Below are positions 1 through 8,825 of a stretch of 21,995 bases of DNA, piece after piece. The stretch comes from a virus. The DNA is taken from the IMG/VR virus record IMGVR_UViG_3300006751_000165, positions 1 to 21,995 of that record; one strand, 5' to 3'. A program made the translations under genes and the position numbers. The first letter of the stretch is position 1. Each line of letters opens with the position of its first letter. Below the pieces are notes generated by a model that worked only from the letters and a program-made list of their open reading frames with translations, was not told where the DNA came from and ran no database searches.

Positions 1-21
1 CAAATAGATCGCAAGCGGACT

Positions 22-3000
22 ATGGCTGTTTCTCTCAGACCGGGAGAGATCGTGCAAAACGATGGCCTTTATACCATTGAAGAGGTGGCTGAAACAGGAG
101 CCTCTAACAAGGTTTTAAGCGCCATCATTGCTAAGAAAAAACCACTTACAGAAGACGCATCCCTTAATGTCACGGTCAGGGACATAGAAGACCTAGCGTC
201 AACCAAGAACATTCGCTTCGGTGATGAGTCGTTCAAGACGTTTGCGTTGAGGACGACAGGCAAATCAATGCCGCAAAATATGTCGCAGGTGCAACGGAAT
301 GTTTTGTTTGAGCGGCTGGACGCGATGCCGGAGTTCAAAGAAGAAACTTCTATTCCTGTTATTAAGTATCCTCATTTCACGGCACAGCAGATTGCTGACG
401 TAGCAAAAGTAATTAGGGAAACGGGGACAGTAGCGGTTTGGAAAGACACTTCAAAGCCGCCCCCTAAAGCAGCTAAAGTTTCAGATGCGTTAATTCTAGA
501 AGCAGTTGGCGCACCTAATATAAAAGGCGCTCGACGGAAAGAAGTAGCTGGTGAAATCAGGCGGGAGCTTATTCGTCGCGGAATACTAGACAAGAACGGA
601 ACAATCAAGCGTCGCTTGGTTATGAGGGGCAGTCCCGAAAGAGCGGCTCCGCCTAGTGTAAAAAAACAAGAACTGTTGCAGAGACTTAAGCCTTTAGCTA
701 GGGCAATTAACGATAGGTTCCAAGCAAGGGTAAAAGCCAATCCTGCGCTAGAGGGCGTCAGGCTTAAGTTCAACAACTTAATTGAAAGTATAGAAAGCGG
801 AGAAATCCAAGCTGACGCTGAAGGTGTGTTTAGAGCCGAGGAAGAAGCTGGTCAGCTCATTAAGACTATACGGTTGGCGATTGATACTGTTGTTGATCCG
901 TCAAAGTCAGATCAAGAAAACATATCTGCTCTTGCCGAAGTGCTTGATCACGAGTTTATTCACGCAGCTTACGAAGCTGGTGTTGTTACTGATCAAGAGA
1001 AGGCAGCATTAGAATCTTTTGTGAAGAAAGCCAAACGGCCCGGTACTAACAAAACATATTACGAGGACAGGGTCGAAGCCTTTAGAGATAATCCTCCTAG
1101 TGAAGAGATGCTTGTAGAGGAAGCTGTAGCGGAAGCGTTCCGAGATTACGCCGCAGGTCGTCGCGTGTTCCCGCCTAAGACGCGAAACATTTTCCGTAAG
1201 ATTGCTGAGTTCTTTAGGCTTGTTAAAGAAGCGGCGGCAGACGCGGACATCATAACTGGTAACGAGATATTCCAGCGTCTTGATGCTGGTGTGGCACCCC
1301 TTCGAGGGAGACGGTCTGGCGGCAGGGCTACAGAGACAACCGCTACTCCAGTTAATCTTAACGCAGCAGAGACAGCTACGGTTGAAAGAGAGGGTCGTGT
1401 TCCCGACTTCCCGACAGCCGAAAAGTTCTCTAGAAAACGTGCCCGTAAGACACCTGCTCCAGTTGGAGAGAACCCGTTCCCCACCCCTCCTGAAGACGAA
1501 ATACAGGCACGTCTAGGCAGGAAGGCAAAAAGGACAGATGTTGCGGGTGCTACCGAGTCTACAGGGCCGCGAAACCAACGCCAAGAAATCGTAAACGATG
1601 ATGGGGAAGTAGTCGCTGTTGTTGGCAAGATTACATTTGACGACTGGATCAATCAGACAGAAACCCGTCTTGATGATGCTGGGATAGCGGCGGCACGGGA
1701 ATGGTATCCAGAAGCAGCTAAGTCGTATCAAAAGTATTTTGGCAAAGACTGGCCTAACTTTTTAGCCGCATGGCTTATGGCTAACCAACAGGCTAGTCCT
1801 TCGACAGCGGCTATGAATGCTGTTCGCTCAAGAGAGCAAGCCCTTACGCAAGCGGCGCAAGCTCCTGTTTCACAAGAAGTAGAAGCTGGTTTAGCGGCAG
1901 ATAGGCTATTTGATTTCTGGATGGCGATGGAGGCAGGTGGGGAACTGCCTTTAGGGGGCGCACAGAAACTCTACGATTTTATAGACAGTGGGCTTCTGCG
2001 AGAAACGCGGTCATGGATGGGTGACGATGTACGCGGCGGGGCACCTGCTGTTGCAGACGTTCATTCTCTTAGAGATACTGGGTTTGTTGACGCAACTTAC
2101 CAGCAGTTTTTGCAGGAAAACTACGGTGTGCGTGTTGAGACTGACTCGTCAGGCTCACCGAGCGAAAATCAATACGAGCGTTCAGGCGACTTTATGAGGG
2201 CGCTTAGTGATCACCTCAATGACATAAACTACAAGGGCGGCGGCTGGACGCCATATCAGGTGCAGTCTGTTGGCTGGATGGCGATAACAAAATTCCTTGG
2301 TAAGCCGGGGCAAACAGCCGAAGAATCAATTTTGTTTAATATCAGGAACCTGCCATTTAAGGTAGCTTTCGGAGAAGGCTCTCCTTACTCCGAGACCTTT
2401 GTAGATTATTATCAGTTACCTGCTATCGGGCAAAAAGAAGTCACGGGTATAGCTGCCGAAGCTGCTGCTGATTTTGCCAGAGAAGTGACAGGCGTTGCTG
2501 AAATAAATCGCTATGTTTCTACGGGCGGTCGGCTTGACGATAGTCTTAATCCAAACATGGTAGAGCAAGTTGTTGCTTCTCCAGAAGCTATGATGGATAT
2601 GGCTAATATCATCGGTTATCTGGTAGAGCAGACAGGAATGTTTCCCTATCGGATTGTGCCCACTGAAACAAGCAAATCTAAAGCCGCTTTAAAAATTCGC
2701 CCCAGTGATGTGTCAAAAGATTTGTTGAACAATGACACAAACATGGCCATACTGTGGGACAAGATACGCAATGCTGAACTAGCAGGAACCAAGAAAGCTG
2801 AAAAACAATTAGCCAAAGAACGCAAGGCTGGGAAAGAGGATGCCCGGTTACCTGACGCAGATAACATTATCACGGGGTACACTGGGACTATTGACGAGAA
2901 TGGCAACGCGGCAATGCTTATTCTTTTTGATACAAAGAAAGCCGGTTTGTTATCTAGGTTAGAGCCTGATGGTGATGTAGCTACCGCTATCTCTCAAATT

Positions 3001-6000
3001 TCTGAGGAAATGGGCATTGATCTGGAGGGTGAGACAGCTTTTTACGAAGGCGATTCTGTAGAAAACAAGTGGACGGAGGACAATACAGGTGGCGTTTACT
3101 TACAAAGGATCGATCAAAGATACGGACCCGCTGTTGCAGAAAGGGTCAAGAATTTTAAGCGGAGCGAACTTGAACCTTTACTCGAAGACTCCATCACAAG
3201 CGCAAGACTCAAGTATGGAAACAGAGAAAAGTTTAGTCGCCGGAGTACCGACAGCGCCGTCGAGAGCCGCATACCCGACAGAGCAGGACTATCTCGAAGC
3301 GAGAGACAGCTACAGGCACAGGATAGGTCGGGTGCTACCGCGCAAGAAGAAGTAAGGGTAGAAGGGCTACCAGCTTCCTACAATATACCCGGAACAGGCC
3401 CAGTTCCCACTGAGCCGTTTGCACCAGCGAGACAAGCTGCCCGTGACTATGGTCAAACCGTTGGGCGCAGTGTGCCTGAGCTTGTTGGTAATTACGTTTA
3501 CGGACCAGTGGACGGAGAACGGGCAACTCGTATAGCGCAAGCATACGAAGACATGCCGAACACCCCAGAGGATTCCTTTACGCAAGCGGCTTATGACGCT
3601 TTGGCAGAAGAGGTCATGACGCAGTATGACTTCATCAAAGACACGGGTCTTGAGGTAGAGTTCTATCCGTCTGACGTTGACCCTTACGCCGCCTCGCCGC
3701 GTGAGATGATCGAAGATGTGAAACAAAACAATCATATGTATGTCTTCCCCACGGATGCGGGGTACGGCATGGACGGGGTTACTGCGGAAGAAGTAGCTGA
3801 CAACCCGATGCTTCGCTTTACTGACGAGTTTATATCAGGTCGTCGGGCAAGGGTGAATGACATCTCCCGAGTGGTTCATGATTACTTCGGTCACGTCAAA
3901 GAAGGCTTTGGGTTCAGAGCTGCTGGAGAAGATGCTGCATATGCCAGCCATGCGGTTATGTTTAGTCCCTTGGCACGAGCGGCACTGGCGAGTGAAGCCC
4001 GTGGACAAAATTCTTGGGTTAACTACGGGCCAGCAGCCAAGCAAAATGAAACCGCTTCTGCCGCTGATACAGTTTATGCAGACCAGAAAGTCGGGATACT
4101 GCCAGAGTTTGTTATTAACGAGGGCATTGAAAATCTTGTAGAGCCTGTCAATCTTCAGGAACTTCAGGACGAGACCAACTTTAATACGCAAGAATCATTT
4201 GTTCCTGATGAAAAGTTTTCGCGTAAGTATCCGCAAGACCCAGCCGATGTTGCTGCAAACAGGTTTGTTAAACGGGCACGGGCTGACGGTACACGCAGTG
4301 ATGTTTGGGGTAAGCTTCCATTCAACGGTAAATTCTTAAATGTGCGTATGGCCGCTGGTCAGAATTACGAGACTGGAGGCTATGGTTTAAAACACGCCAG
4401 CCTTCATGACGAAGACTACCAAGGTGTAGAAGATTTACCTTTTACAAGTTCTGCTAGCGCAATAGGTTCTGCCCTTGATGCATTTACACAAGCGCGGATA
4501 TCTGGTGTTGACAAGTCAAGATTTAAATTAAAGCAAAGCGACAAACGTAATGCACTGGAATTGATCTGGAGGCCAACAGGATCAAGCACTGATGTTGTTG
4601 TGGTATTTGATAGACAGGTAGACGATAAGTCAGGGCAGGAATTTTTAGGAATTACCACATCTTATCCTGACAGCGAGGTTCTCCGTGAAAAATATAACAG
4701 AGAAGAAGTAGAGCGGCTGAGGAAGGGCGGTGTCCTTGGCCCTAATTTTGCAGCTACTTCGCCAACCGCACAGGAAACTGTCTTAACATTTACGACAAAG
4801 AAACCTACTGATCGCCCTGTCTTGAAGCTTAACAAGGCTGCAAAGGAAAAGTTTTCTAGGGGCGGCACGGTCAAGGACGAAAACCCTGAAGTTCAGGAAA
4901 CAATCAACAGAACGCAAGCTGTTAATACAGAGGAGACCGCTGGTCAGGCTTGGCTTAGTGCAGTCTTTGGTGATTACACAGACAGTGTATTGTTTAGCAA
5001 TAACTGGGACTTGATTAAAAGTAAATTTAGAAAAGGTATGCTTAGCAAATATGAAGCTATATCTGTTCTTTCCAGAAAAGCAGCAAAGGTTGCGGGGGAA
5101 GTTTTAGCGGATGCCAACGCATTCTCTGCTGTCCTCATGGCTGAACAACATGCGGGGGTAACAAAGGCTGCTTTCTATGACGGGGTTCCCGTCTACGATA
5201 AGGAGCTAGGGTTTACCTATGTAACGAGCGATATCGAAGGGCAATCAATTCGCGGCCTTGCTTTTATATTAAGCCCTGTTTTAGAGAACCGCGTTGTTTC
5301 TCAGTTTGGCACCTATGCTCAGGCAAGAAGGGCGCAAAGACTTAACAAACAGAAAATCAATTCTGGCATGACTGATCAGGATGTCCTTAATGGTCTGTCG
5401 CTTGGTGACAAGTATGATTACTTCGCAGAAGTCTTTGATGAATATCAGGTCTGGAACAGCTACCTAGTTAAGTACATGGTTGACACTGGGTTGATCACAG
5501 CCAAGATGGGCCAGACGTGGATTGATACTGCTGATTATACCCCCTATTACAGGCAGTCCTTAGAGGGCGCTGACGGAACTCAAGACCTAACATACTTCTA
5601 TCCCGGCGATCCTACGCTTGGAACCTATGGTCAGGGCTTGGCCCCCCTAAAAGGAGCGGAGGGAAGCGAACGGTCTCGTATCCCCCTAGACGGTAAGCGA
5701 GTTGATAAGCGTCTTGTTGGCGCTGGCCGGGTGTTCCAAATAGATATAGACGGGCAGGTTCAGCCGGAACAGTACGACAGTTACAACAAAGCCGTCGCGT
5801 CTGTTCGTGCCCTAAGACAATCTAATCCAGATGTTTCGGTCGATCTTTATGCCGCCCCTCGCAGGGTAGATGATTTTCTAGATAACGTCGCAAGGAACAC
5901 AGCTACAGCAATACAGGGCGGCATGAAAAATATAGCCGCTCAAAGGGTTATCAGGGACTCCCTGACCTTGGGGGTAGCTTCTGAGGTTGCTCCTGATGAG

Positions 6001-7674
6001 TCAGGAAACAAGCCAAGGCAAACTGTTCAGATACGAGTAGACGGTGTTGATCGTTACTTTGAAATTGTTGATGAATTTCTCTACACGAGCATGACAATTC
6101 TGGGGCAGAACACCGACAGTATTATGGATAATGTGTTTGTCGGTTTCGCAGCAACTCCAGCAAAGGTGTTGAGGGAACTTGTTACAAGAGACCCCGGATT
6201 TATGTTGCGGAATATGATGCGTGATACGTTAAGCGCGTGGGTTACATCGGGGCAAAATTACATACCAGTTATTGATAGCGCAAAAGGCGTTATGGACGTT
6301 ATACGAGGCAGCGAGTCTTCCGAGGCTTTAAGGCTGGCTGGGGTTTTTGGAGGGTTTGATTTTGCCGGAACCCCTAAGGACATGGCTAAATACATCAAGA
6401 GTAAAACAAAAACTCAAAAACCATCTGGCGTTTCAGAAACAGCGGCTAGTCCTTTTAAAAAATTATGGGATGCAACTACCGTTGCAACCAGTGCCTCAGA
6501 ATCAGCAACAAGAATTGCGGTTTATAAAAGGGTTTTGGAAAAAACTGGCAATGAAGCCCAAGCTGTTTTTGAGGCGCTTGAAGTTCTTAACTTTAGCAGA
6601 CGCGGGTCGTGGCCATTAGTTCGCATTTCTACTGCTGTCATTCCTTTTCTGAATGCACGATTGCAGGGGCTGGATGTCCTGTACAGAGCCGGTTTTAGCA
6701 AAGAAACGGCGAACCCAAACGCTTCTCGAAAGGCAGCTATTGCAAAGGCTTCTCTTATTGTAAGCGCAACGGCTTTGTATAGCGTTCTTATGAGAGATGA
6801 AGATTGTTACAAGAACGCGACTGCTGAAGCCAGAGATTTAAACTGGTTTGTGCCCACACCTTTTGGCGGGGCTTGTGTAAAAATACCAGTTCCGTTTGAG
6901 GTTGGTTTCTTATTTAAGACAATACCTGAGCGGATTATGCAATGGTCGTTTGACTCTGACACAGGGCAAGATGTTCTAGATTCTTTGAGGAGAGGCGTCA
7001 CCTCAACACTAGCAGTTAACCCCCCTCAGATTATTACTCCTGCTGTGGAGGTAATTACTAATTACTCAGTCTTTTCGGGGAGAGAGATTGTTCCTGCTTA
7101 TATGAAGAGCTTGGACTCTGACTATAAGAAGTTCCAAGGGACCAGCAGTCTTGCGCTTAATCTCGGCAAACAATTAAATATGTCTCCGCTCAAAATTGAT
7201 CACCTTATCAAAGGGTATACCGGGACATTGGGAAGCTATGCTTTGTCAGCCGCAAGTCATATGATAGATGCGTTCCAATCTCCCGATAAGTCGCTACCTC
7301 CCGATAAGAATTGGTACAGCCTTCCTATGGTGAGGAGCTTCTTCCAAGACCCTAACAGTCGCGGCACTGTCATTCAGTTCTATGAGCTAGACCAGCTTGT
7401 TAAAACAGCCGTTAATACTTTTAAGGCGGCTGAGCGTGAAGGCGATGCCGAAAAGATTACAGAGATTGTGACTAAGAGGGGAACGGTTCTTGCCTTGGAG
7501 AATGAGGTAAAGAGAATTCGTCAGCAGCTTAAGGAGGTGCGAGAACAGAAGAACGAAATCCTCAGGTCATCGATTGACCCGGAAGCAAAGAGGGAGTTGC
7601 TTAACATCATTAGGCAGCAGGAATTAGCTATCACAGCAGCGGTGCCGATACTCAGAAAGATAGCAGTGCAATGA
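22..7674 (+). CDS. Giant polyvalent virion protein with zincin-like, HDYFGH and C-terminal LPD38 modules
   Basis: This 2550-residue protein resembles the multidomain polyvalent proteins of phages, often thought to be packaged and ejected with the DNA. Seen: four exact KFSR tetrapeptides at 468-471, 1070-1073, 1398-1401 and 1610-1613 divide it into five modules. Module 1 has HEFIH (310-314) followed by an E-rich helix including E371, like a zinc metallopeptidase. Module 2 (472-1069) I do not recognise. Module 3 has HDYFGH (1286-1291), GQNSWVNYGP (1328-1337) and ADQK (1353-1356), a conserved phage module of unknown chemistry. Module 4 (1402-1609) may be a small BECR-like nuclease fold (weak). 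Module 5 matches LPD38: MLRNMMRDT (from 2061), NFSRRG (2190), PFLNARLQG (2208), a hydrophobic segment near 2240-2260 and a terminal coiled coil. The frame is open to the left edge (bases 1-21) and the Shine-Dalgarno (SD) at base 22 is weak, so the true start may lie outside. ATGA overlap with the next gene. Confidence 0.85.
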   Translation: MAVSLRPGEIVQNDGLYTIEEVAETGASNKVLSAIIAKKKPLTEDASLNVTVRDIEDLASTKNIRFGDESFKTFALRTTGKSMPQNMSQVQRNVLFERLDAMPEFKEETSIPVIKYPHFTAQQIADVAKVIRETGTVAVWKDTSKPPPKAAKVSDALILEAVGAPNIKGARRKEVAGEIRRELIRRGILDKNGTIKRRLVMRGSPERAAPPSVKKQELLQRLKPLARAINDRFQARVKANPALEGVRLKFNNLIESIESGEIQADAEGVFRAEEEAGQLIKTIRLAIDTVVDPSKSDQENISALAEVLDHEFIHAAYEAGVVTDQEKAALESFVKKAKRPGTNKTYYEDRVEAFRDNPPSEEMLVEEAVAEAFRDYAAGRRVFPPKTRNIFRKIAEFFRLVKEAAADADIITGNEIFQRLDAGVAPLRGRRSGGRATETTATPVNLNAAETATVEREGRVPDFPTAEKFSRKRARKTPAPVGENPFPTPPEDEIQARLGRKAKRTDVAGATESTGPRNQRQEIVNDDGEVVAVVGKITFDDWINQTETRLDDAGIAAAREWYPEAAKSYQKYFGKDWPNFLAAWLMANQQASPSTAAMNAVRSREQALTQAAQAPVSQEVEAGLAADRLFDFWMAMEAGGELPLGGAQKLYDFIDSGLLRETRSWMGDDVRGGAPAVADVHSLRDTGFVDATYQQFLQENYGVRVETDSSGSPSENQYERSGDFMRALSDHLNDINYKGGGWTPYQVQSVGWMAITKFLGKPGQTAEESILFNIRNLPFKVAFGEGSPYSETFVDYYQLPAIGQKEVTGIAAEAAADFAREVTGVAEINRYVSTGGRLDDSLNPNMVEQVVASPEAMMDMANIIGYLVEQTGMFPYRIVPTETSKSKAALKIRPSDVSKDLLNNDTNMAILWDKIRNAELAGTKKAEKQLAKERKAGKEDARLPDADNIITGYTGTIDENGNAAMLILFDTKKAGLLSRLEPDGDVATAISQISEEMGIDLEGETAFYEGDSVENKWTEDNTGGVYLQRIDQRYGPAVAERVKNFKRSELEPLLEDSITSARLKYGNREKFSRRSTDSAVESRIPDRAGLSRSERQLQAQDRSGATAQEEVRVEGLPASYNIPGTGPVPTEPFAPARQAARDYGQTVGRSVPELVGNYVYGPVDGERATRIAQAYEDMPNTPEDSFTQAAYDALAEEVMTQYDFIKDTGLEVEFYPSDVDPYAASPREMIEDVKQNNHMYVFPTDAGYGMDGVTAEEVADNPMLRFTDEFISGRRARVNDISRVVHDYFGHVKEGFGFRAAGEDAAYASHAVMFSPLARAALASEARGQNSWVNYGPAAKQNETASAADTVYADQKVGILPEFVINEGIENLVEPVNLQELQDETNFNTQESFVPDEKFSRKYPQDPADVAANRFVKRARADGTRSDVWGKLPFNGKFLNVRMAAGQNYETGGYGLKHASLHDEDYQGVEDLPFTSSASAIGSALDAFTQARISGVDKSRFKLKQSDKRNALELIWRPTGSSTDVVVVFDRQVDDKSGQEFLGITTSYPDSEVLREKYNREEVERLRKGGVLGPNFAATSPTAQETVLTFTTKKPTDRPVLKLNKAAKEKFSRGGTVKDENPEVQETINRTQAVNTEETAGQAWLSAVFGDYTDSVLFSNNWDLIKSKFRKGMLSKYEAISVLSRKAAKVAGEVLADANAFSAVLMAEQHAGVTKAAFYDGVPVYDKELGFTYVTSDIEGQSIRGLAFILSPVLENRVVSQFGTYAQARRAQRLNKQKINSGMTDQDVLNGLSLGDKYDYFAEVFDEYQVWNSYLVKYMVDTGLITAKMGQTWIDTADYTPYYRQSLEGADGTQDLTYFYPGDPTLGTYGQGLAPLKGAEGSERSRIPLDGKRVDKRLVGAGRVFQIDIDGQVQPEQYDSYNKAVASVRALRQSNPDVSVDLYAAPRRVDDFLDNVARNTATAIQGGMKNIAAQRVIRDSLTLGVASEVAPDESGNKPRQTVQIRVDGVDRYFEIVDEFLYTSMTILGQNTDSIMDNVFVGFAATPAKVLRELVTRDPGFMLRNMMRDTLSAWVTSGQNYIPVIDSAKGVMDVIRGSESSEALRLAGVFGGFDFAGTPKDMAKYIKSKTKTQKPSGVSETAASPFKKLWDATTVATSASESATRIAVYKRVLEKTGNEAQAVFEALEVLNFSRRGSWPLVRISTAVIPFLNARLQGLDVLYRAGFSKETANPNASRKAAIAKASLIVSATALYSVLMRDEDCYKNATAEARDLNWFVPTPFGGACVKIPVPFEVGFLFKTIPERIMQWSFDSDTGQDVLDSLRRGVTSTLAVNPPQIITPAVEVITNYSVFSGREIVPAYMKSLDSDYKKFQGTSSLALNLGKQLNMSPLKIDHLIKGYTGTLGSYALSAASHMIDAFQSPDKSLPPDKNWYSLPMVRSFFQDPNSRGTVIQFYELDQLVKTAVNTFKAAEREGDAEKITEIVTKRGTVLALENEVKRIRQQLKEVREQKNEILRSSIDPEAKRELLNIIRQQELAITAAVPILRKIAVQ

Positions 7675-8384
7675 GTGCTTACAGGCTTGCACAGATTGTA
7701 AAGAAGCCCTTTCGCAAAGCCTGTCTGTGGGGAGACAGGAGGTTCTTTGATCCCTCTTCAACCCCATTGTCTAGTGAGTTAGAAAAAAACTACTCCCCTA
7801 TACTGGACGAGACCAAAAAAATTATGGAGCGATACGATGACTTCGCGCCATTCCAAGATATATCCCCGGATCAGACTTACATAAGCAACGACGACAAGTG
7901 GCGCATGTTCTTTCTTAAGGGGGCTGGCATAACTTTTAAGAAGAACGCTTCTAATTTCCCCGCCCTCATGGGCATACTCAACAAAGACAGGCGGGTTGTT
8001 TCTGCGTACCTTTCTGTCTTAGGCCCAGAAAAGGTGCTTAACCCACACGAAGGGCCGTGGGCTGGGGTACTGCGTATGCATATGGGTTTGATTATACCCG
8101 ATCCAAAGAAGTGCCACATCAACGTAGAGGGTGACAAGTATCACTGGCAGAATGGCGAGGTCGTTCTGTTTGATGACACATACAATCACTACGCCGTCAA
8201 TGAAACTGACGAGTTACGGGTGATACTGTTTATAGATTATATGAGACCTATGAGGTTTCCGTATAACCTGATTAACTCGACGGTTATGAAAATAAGCTGG
8301 GCCTTTCCATACATATGGAGACCGTTGCTAAGGCACAGGCGCTGGTCACGGAAATTCTATGGCTACAAGTTACCAGTAACTTAA
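7671..8384 (+). CDS. Aspartyl/asparaginyl beta-hydroxylase family (AspH/LpxO-like) 2OG-Fe(II) dioxygenase
   Basis: This 237-residue protein is a non-haem iron, 2-oxoglutarate-dependent hydroxylase of the Asp_Arg_Hydrox family. Seen: HEGPW (H126), LRMHMGL (R135, H137, G139), a W-x-N-G-E then LFDDTYNH block (to H173) and ELRVIL (R183). The HxG plus distal His pattern is the two-His iron site of AspH, where glycine replaces the usual acidic ligand; R183 fits the 2OG-carboxylate arginine. Known relatives hydroxylate Asp/Asn in proteins (AspH) or the 2-position of lipid A acyl chains (LpxO). The C-terminus (190-237) is basic with a hydrophobic stretch, which might hold it at a membrane. Its ATG overlaps the stop of the giant virion gene (ATGA) and it precedes the endolysin, so it is expressed late. 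Substrate is unknown; a virion protein or lipid A are the obvious guesses. Confidence 0.85.
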   Translation: MSAYRLAQIVKKPFRKACLWGDRRFFDPSSTPLSSELEKNYSPILDETKKIMERYDDFAPFQDISPDQTYISNDDKWRMFFLKGAGITFKKNASNFPALMGILNKDRRVVSAYLSVLGPEKVLNPHEGPWAGVLRMHMGLIIPDPKKCHINVEGDKYHWQNGEVVLFDDTYNHYAVNETDELRVILFIDYMRPMRFPYNLINSTVMKISWAFPYIWRPLLRHRRWSRKFYGYKLPVT

Positions 8385-8399
8385 ACGAGGCTAGGCATT

Positions 8400-8825
8400 A
8401 TGGATATTGACAGGTTAATAACACAGTTGAAGGTTCACGAAGGGGTGCGATCTAAAGTGTACCTTGACACAGAAGGCATTGAGACCATTGGCGTGGGGCG
8501 CAATCTCAAGGATAGAGGTCTATCAGATGATGAGATCGAGTTGATGCTTGCCAATGACATCAGGGACTTTCAGGAAGAAGTAGAGAGCGCCTTCCCGTGG
8601 TGGTCTGGTATGGATGACGTGCGTCAGAGGGTTGTGGTGGACATGGCTTTCAACATGGGGCTTGGCTCCTTGTCTAAGTTTGTCAACACACTCGCTCATA
8701 TTGAGAACGGGCGCTACGAAGAGGCTAGTGTTGAGATGCTTGACTCGAAGTGGGCAAGGCAAGTGGGTGACCGCGCAAATGTTTTGAGTGACATGATGAA
8801 GACGGGAGAGGACAATGGCTACTAA
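8400..8825 (+). CDS. T4-type lysozyme (GH24 endolysin)
   Basis: This 141-residue muramidase would cleave the N-acetylmuramic acid to N-acetylglucosamine bond of peptidoglycan during lysis. The catalytic triad is intact: E14 in HEG, D23 in YLDTEG and T29 in ETIGVG, with the same spacing as E11-D20-T26 of T4 lysozyme. The family's C-terminal NMG motif (FNMGLGSLSKF) and a W-A-x-Q-V-G-D-R-A block are present. There is no signal peptide or signal-anchor, so it should need a holin to reach the periplasm; the next gene is a candidate. It is slightly shorter than T4 lysozyme (164 aa). A GAGG Shine-Dalgarno lies about 9 nt before the ATG. Its last 11 bases overlap the next gene. Confidence 0.93.
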   Translation: MDIDRLITQLKVHEGVRSKVYLDTEGIETIGVGRNLKDRGLSDDEIELMLANDIRDFQEEVESAFPWWSGMDDVRQRVVVDMAFNMGLGSLSKFVNTLAHIENGRYEEASVEMLDSKWARQVGDRANVLSDMMKTGEDNGY

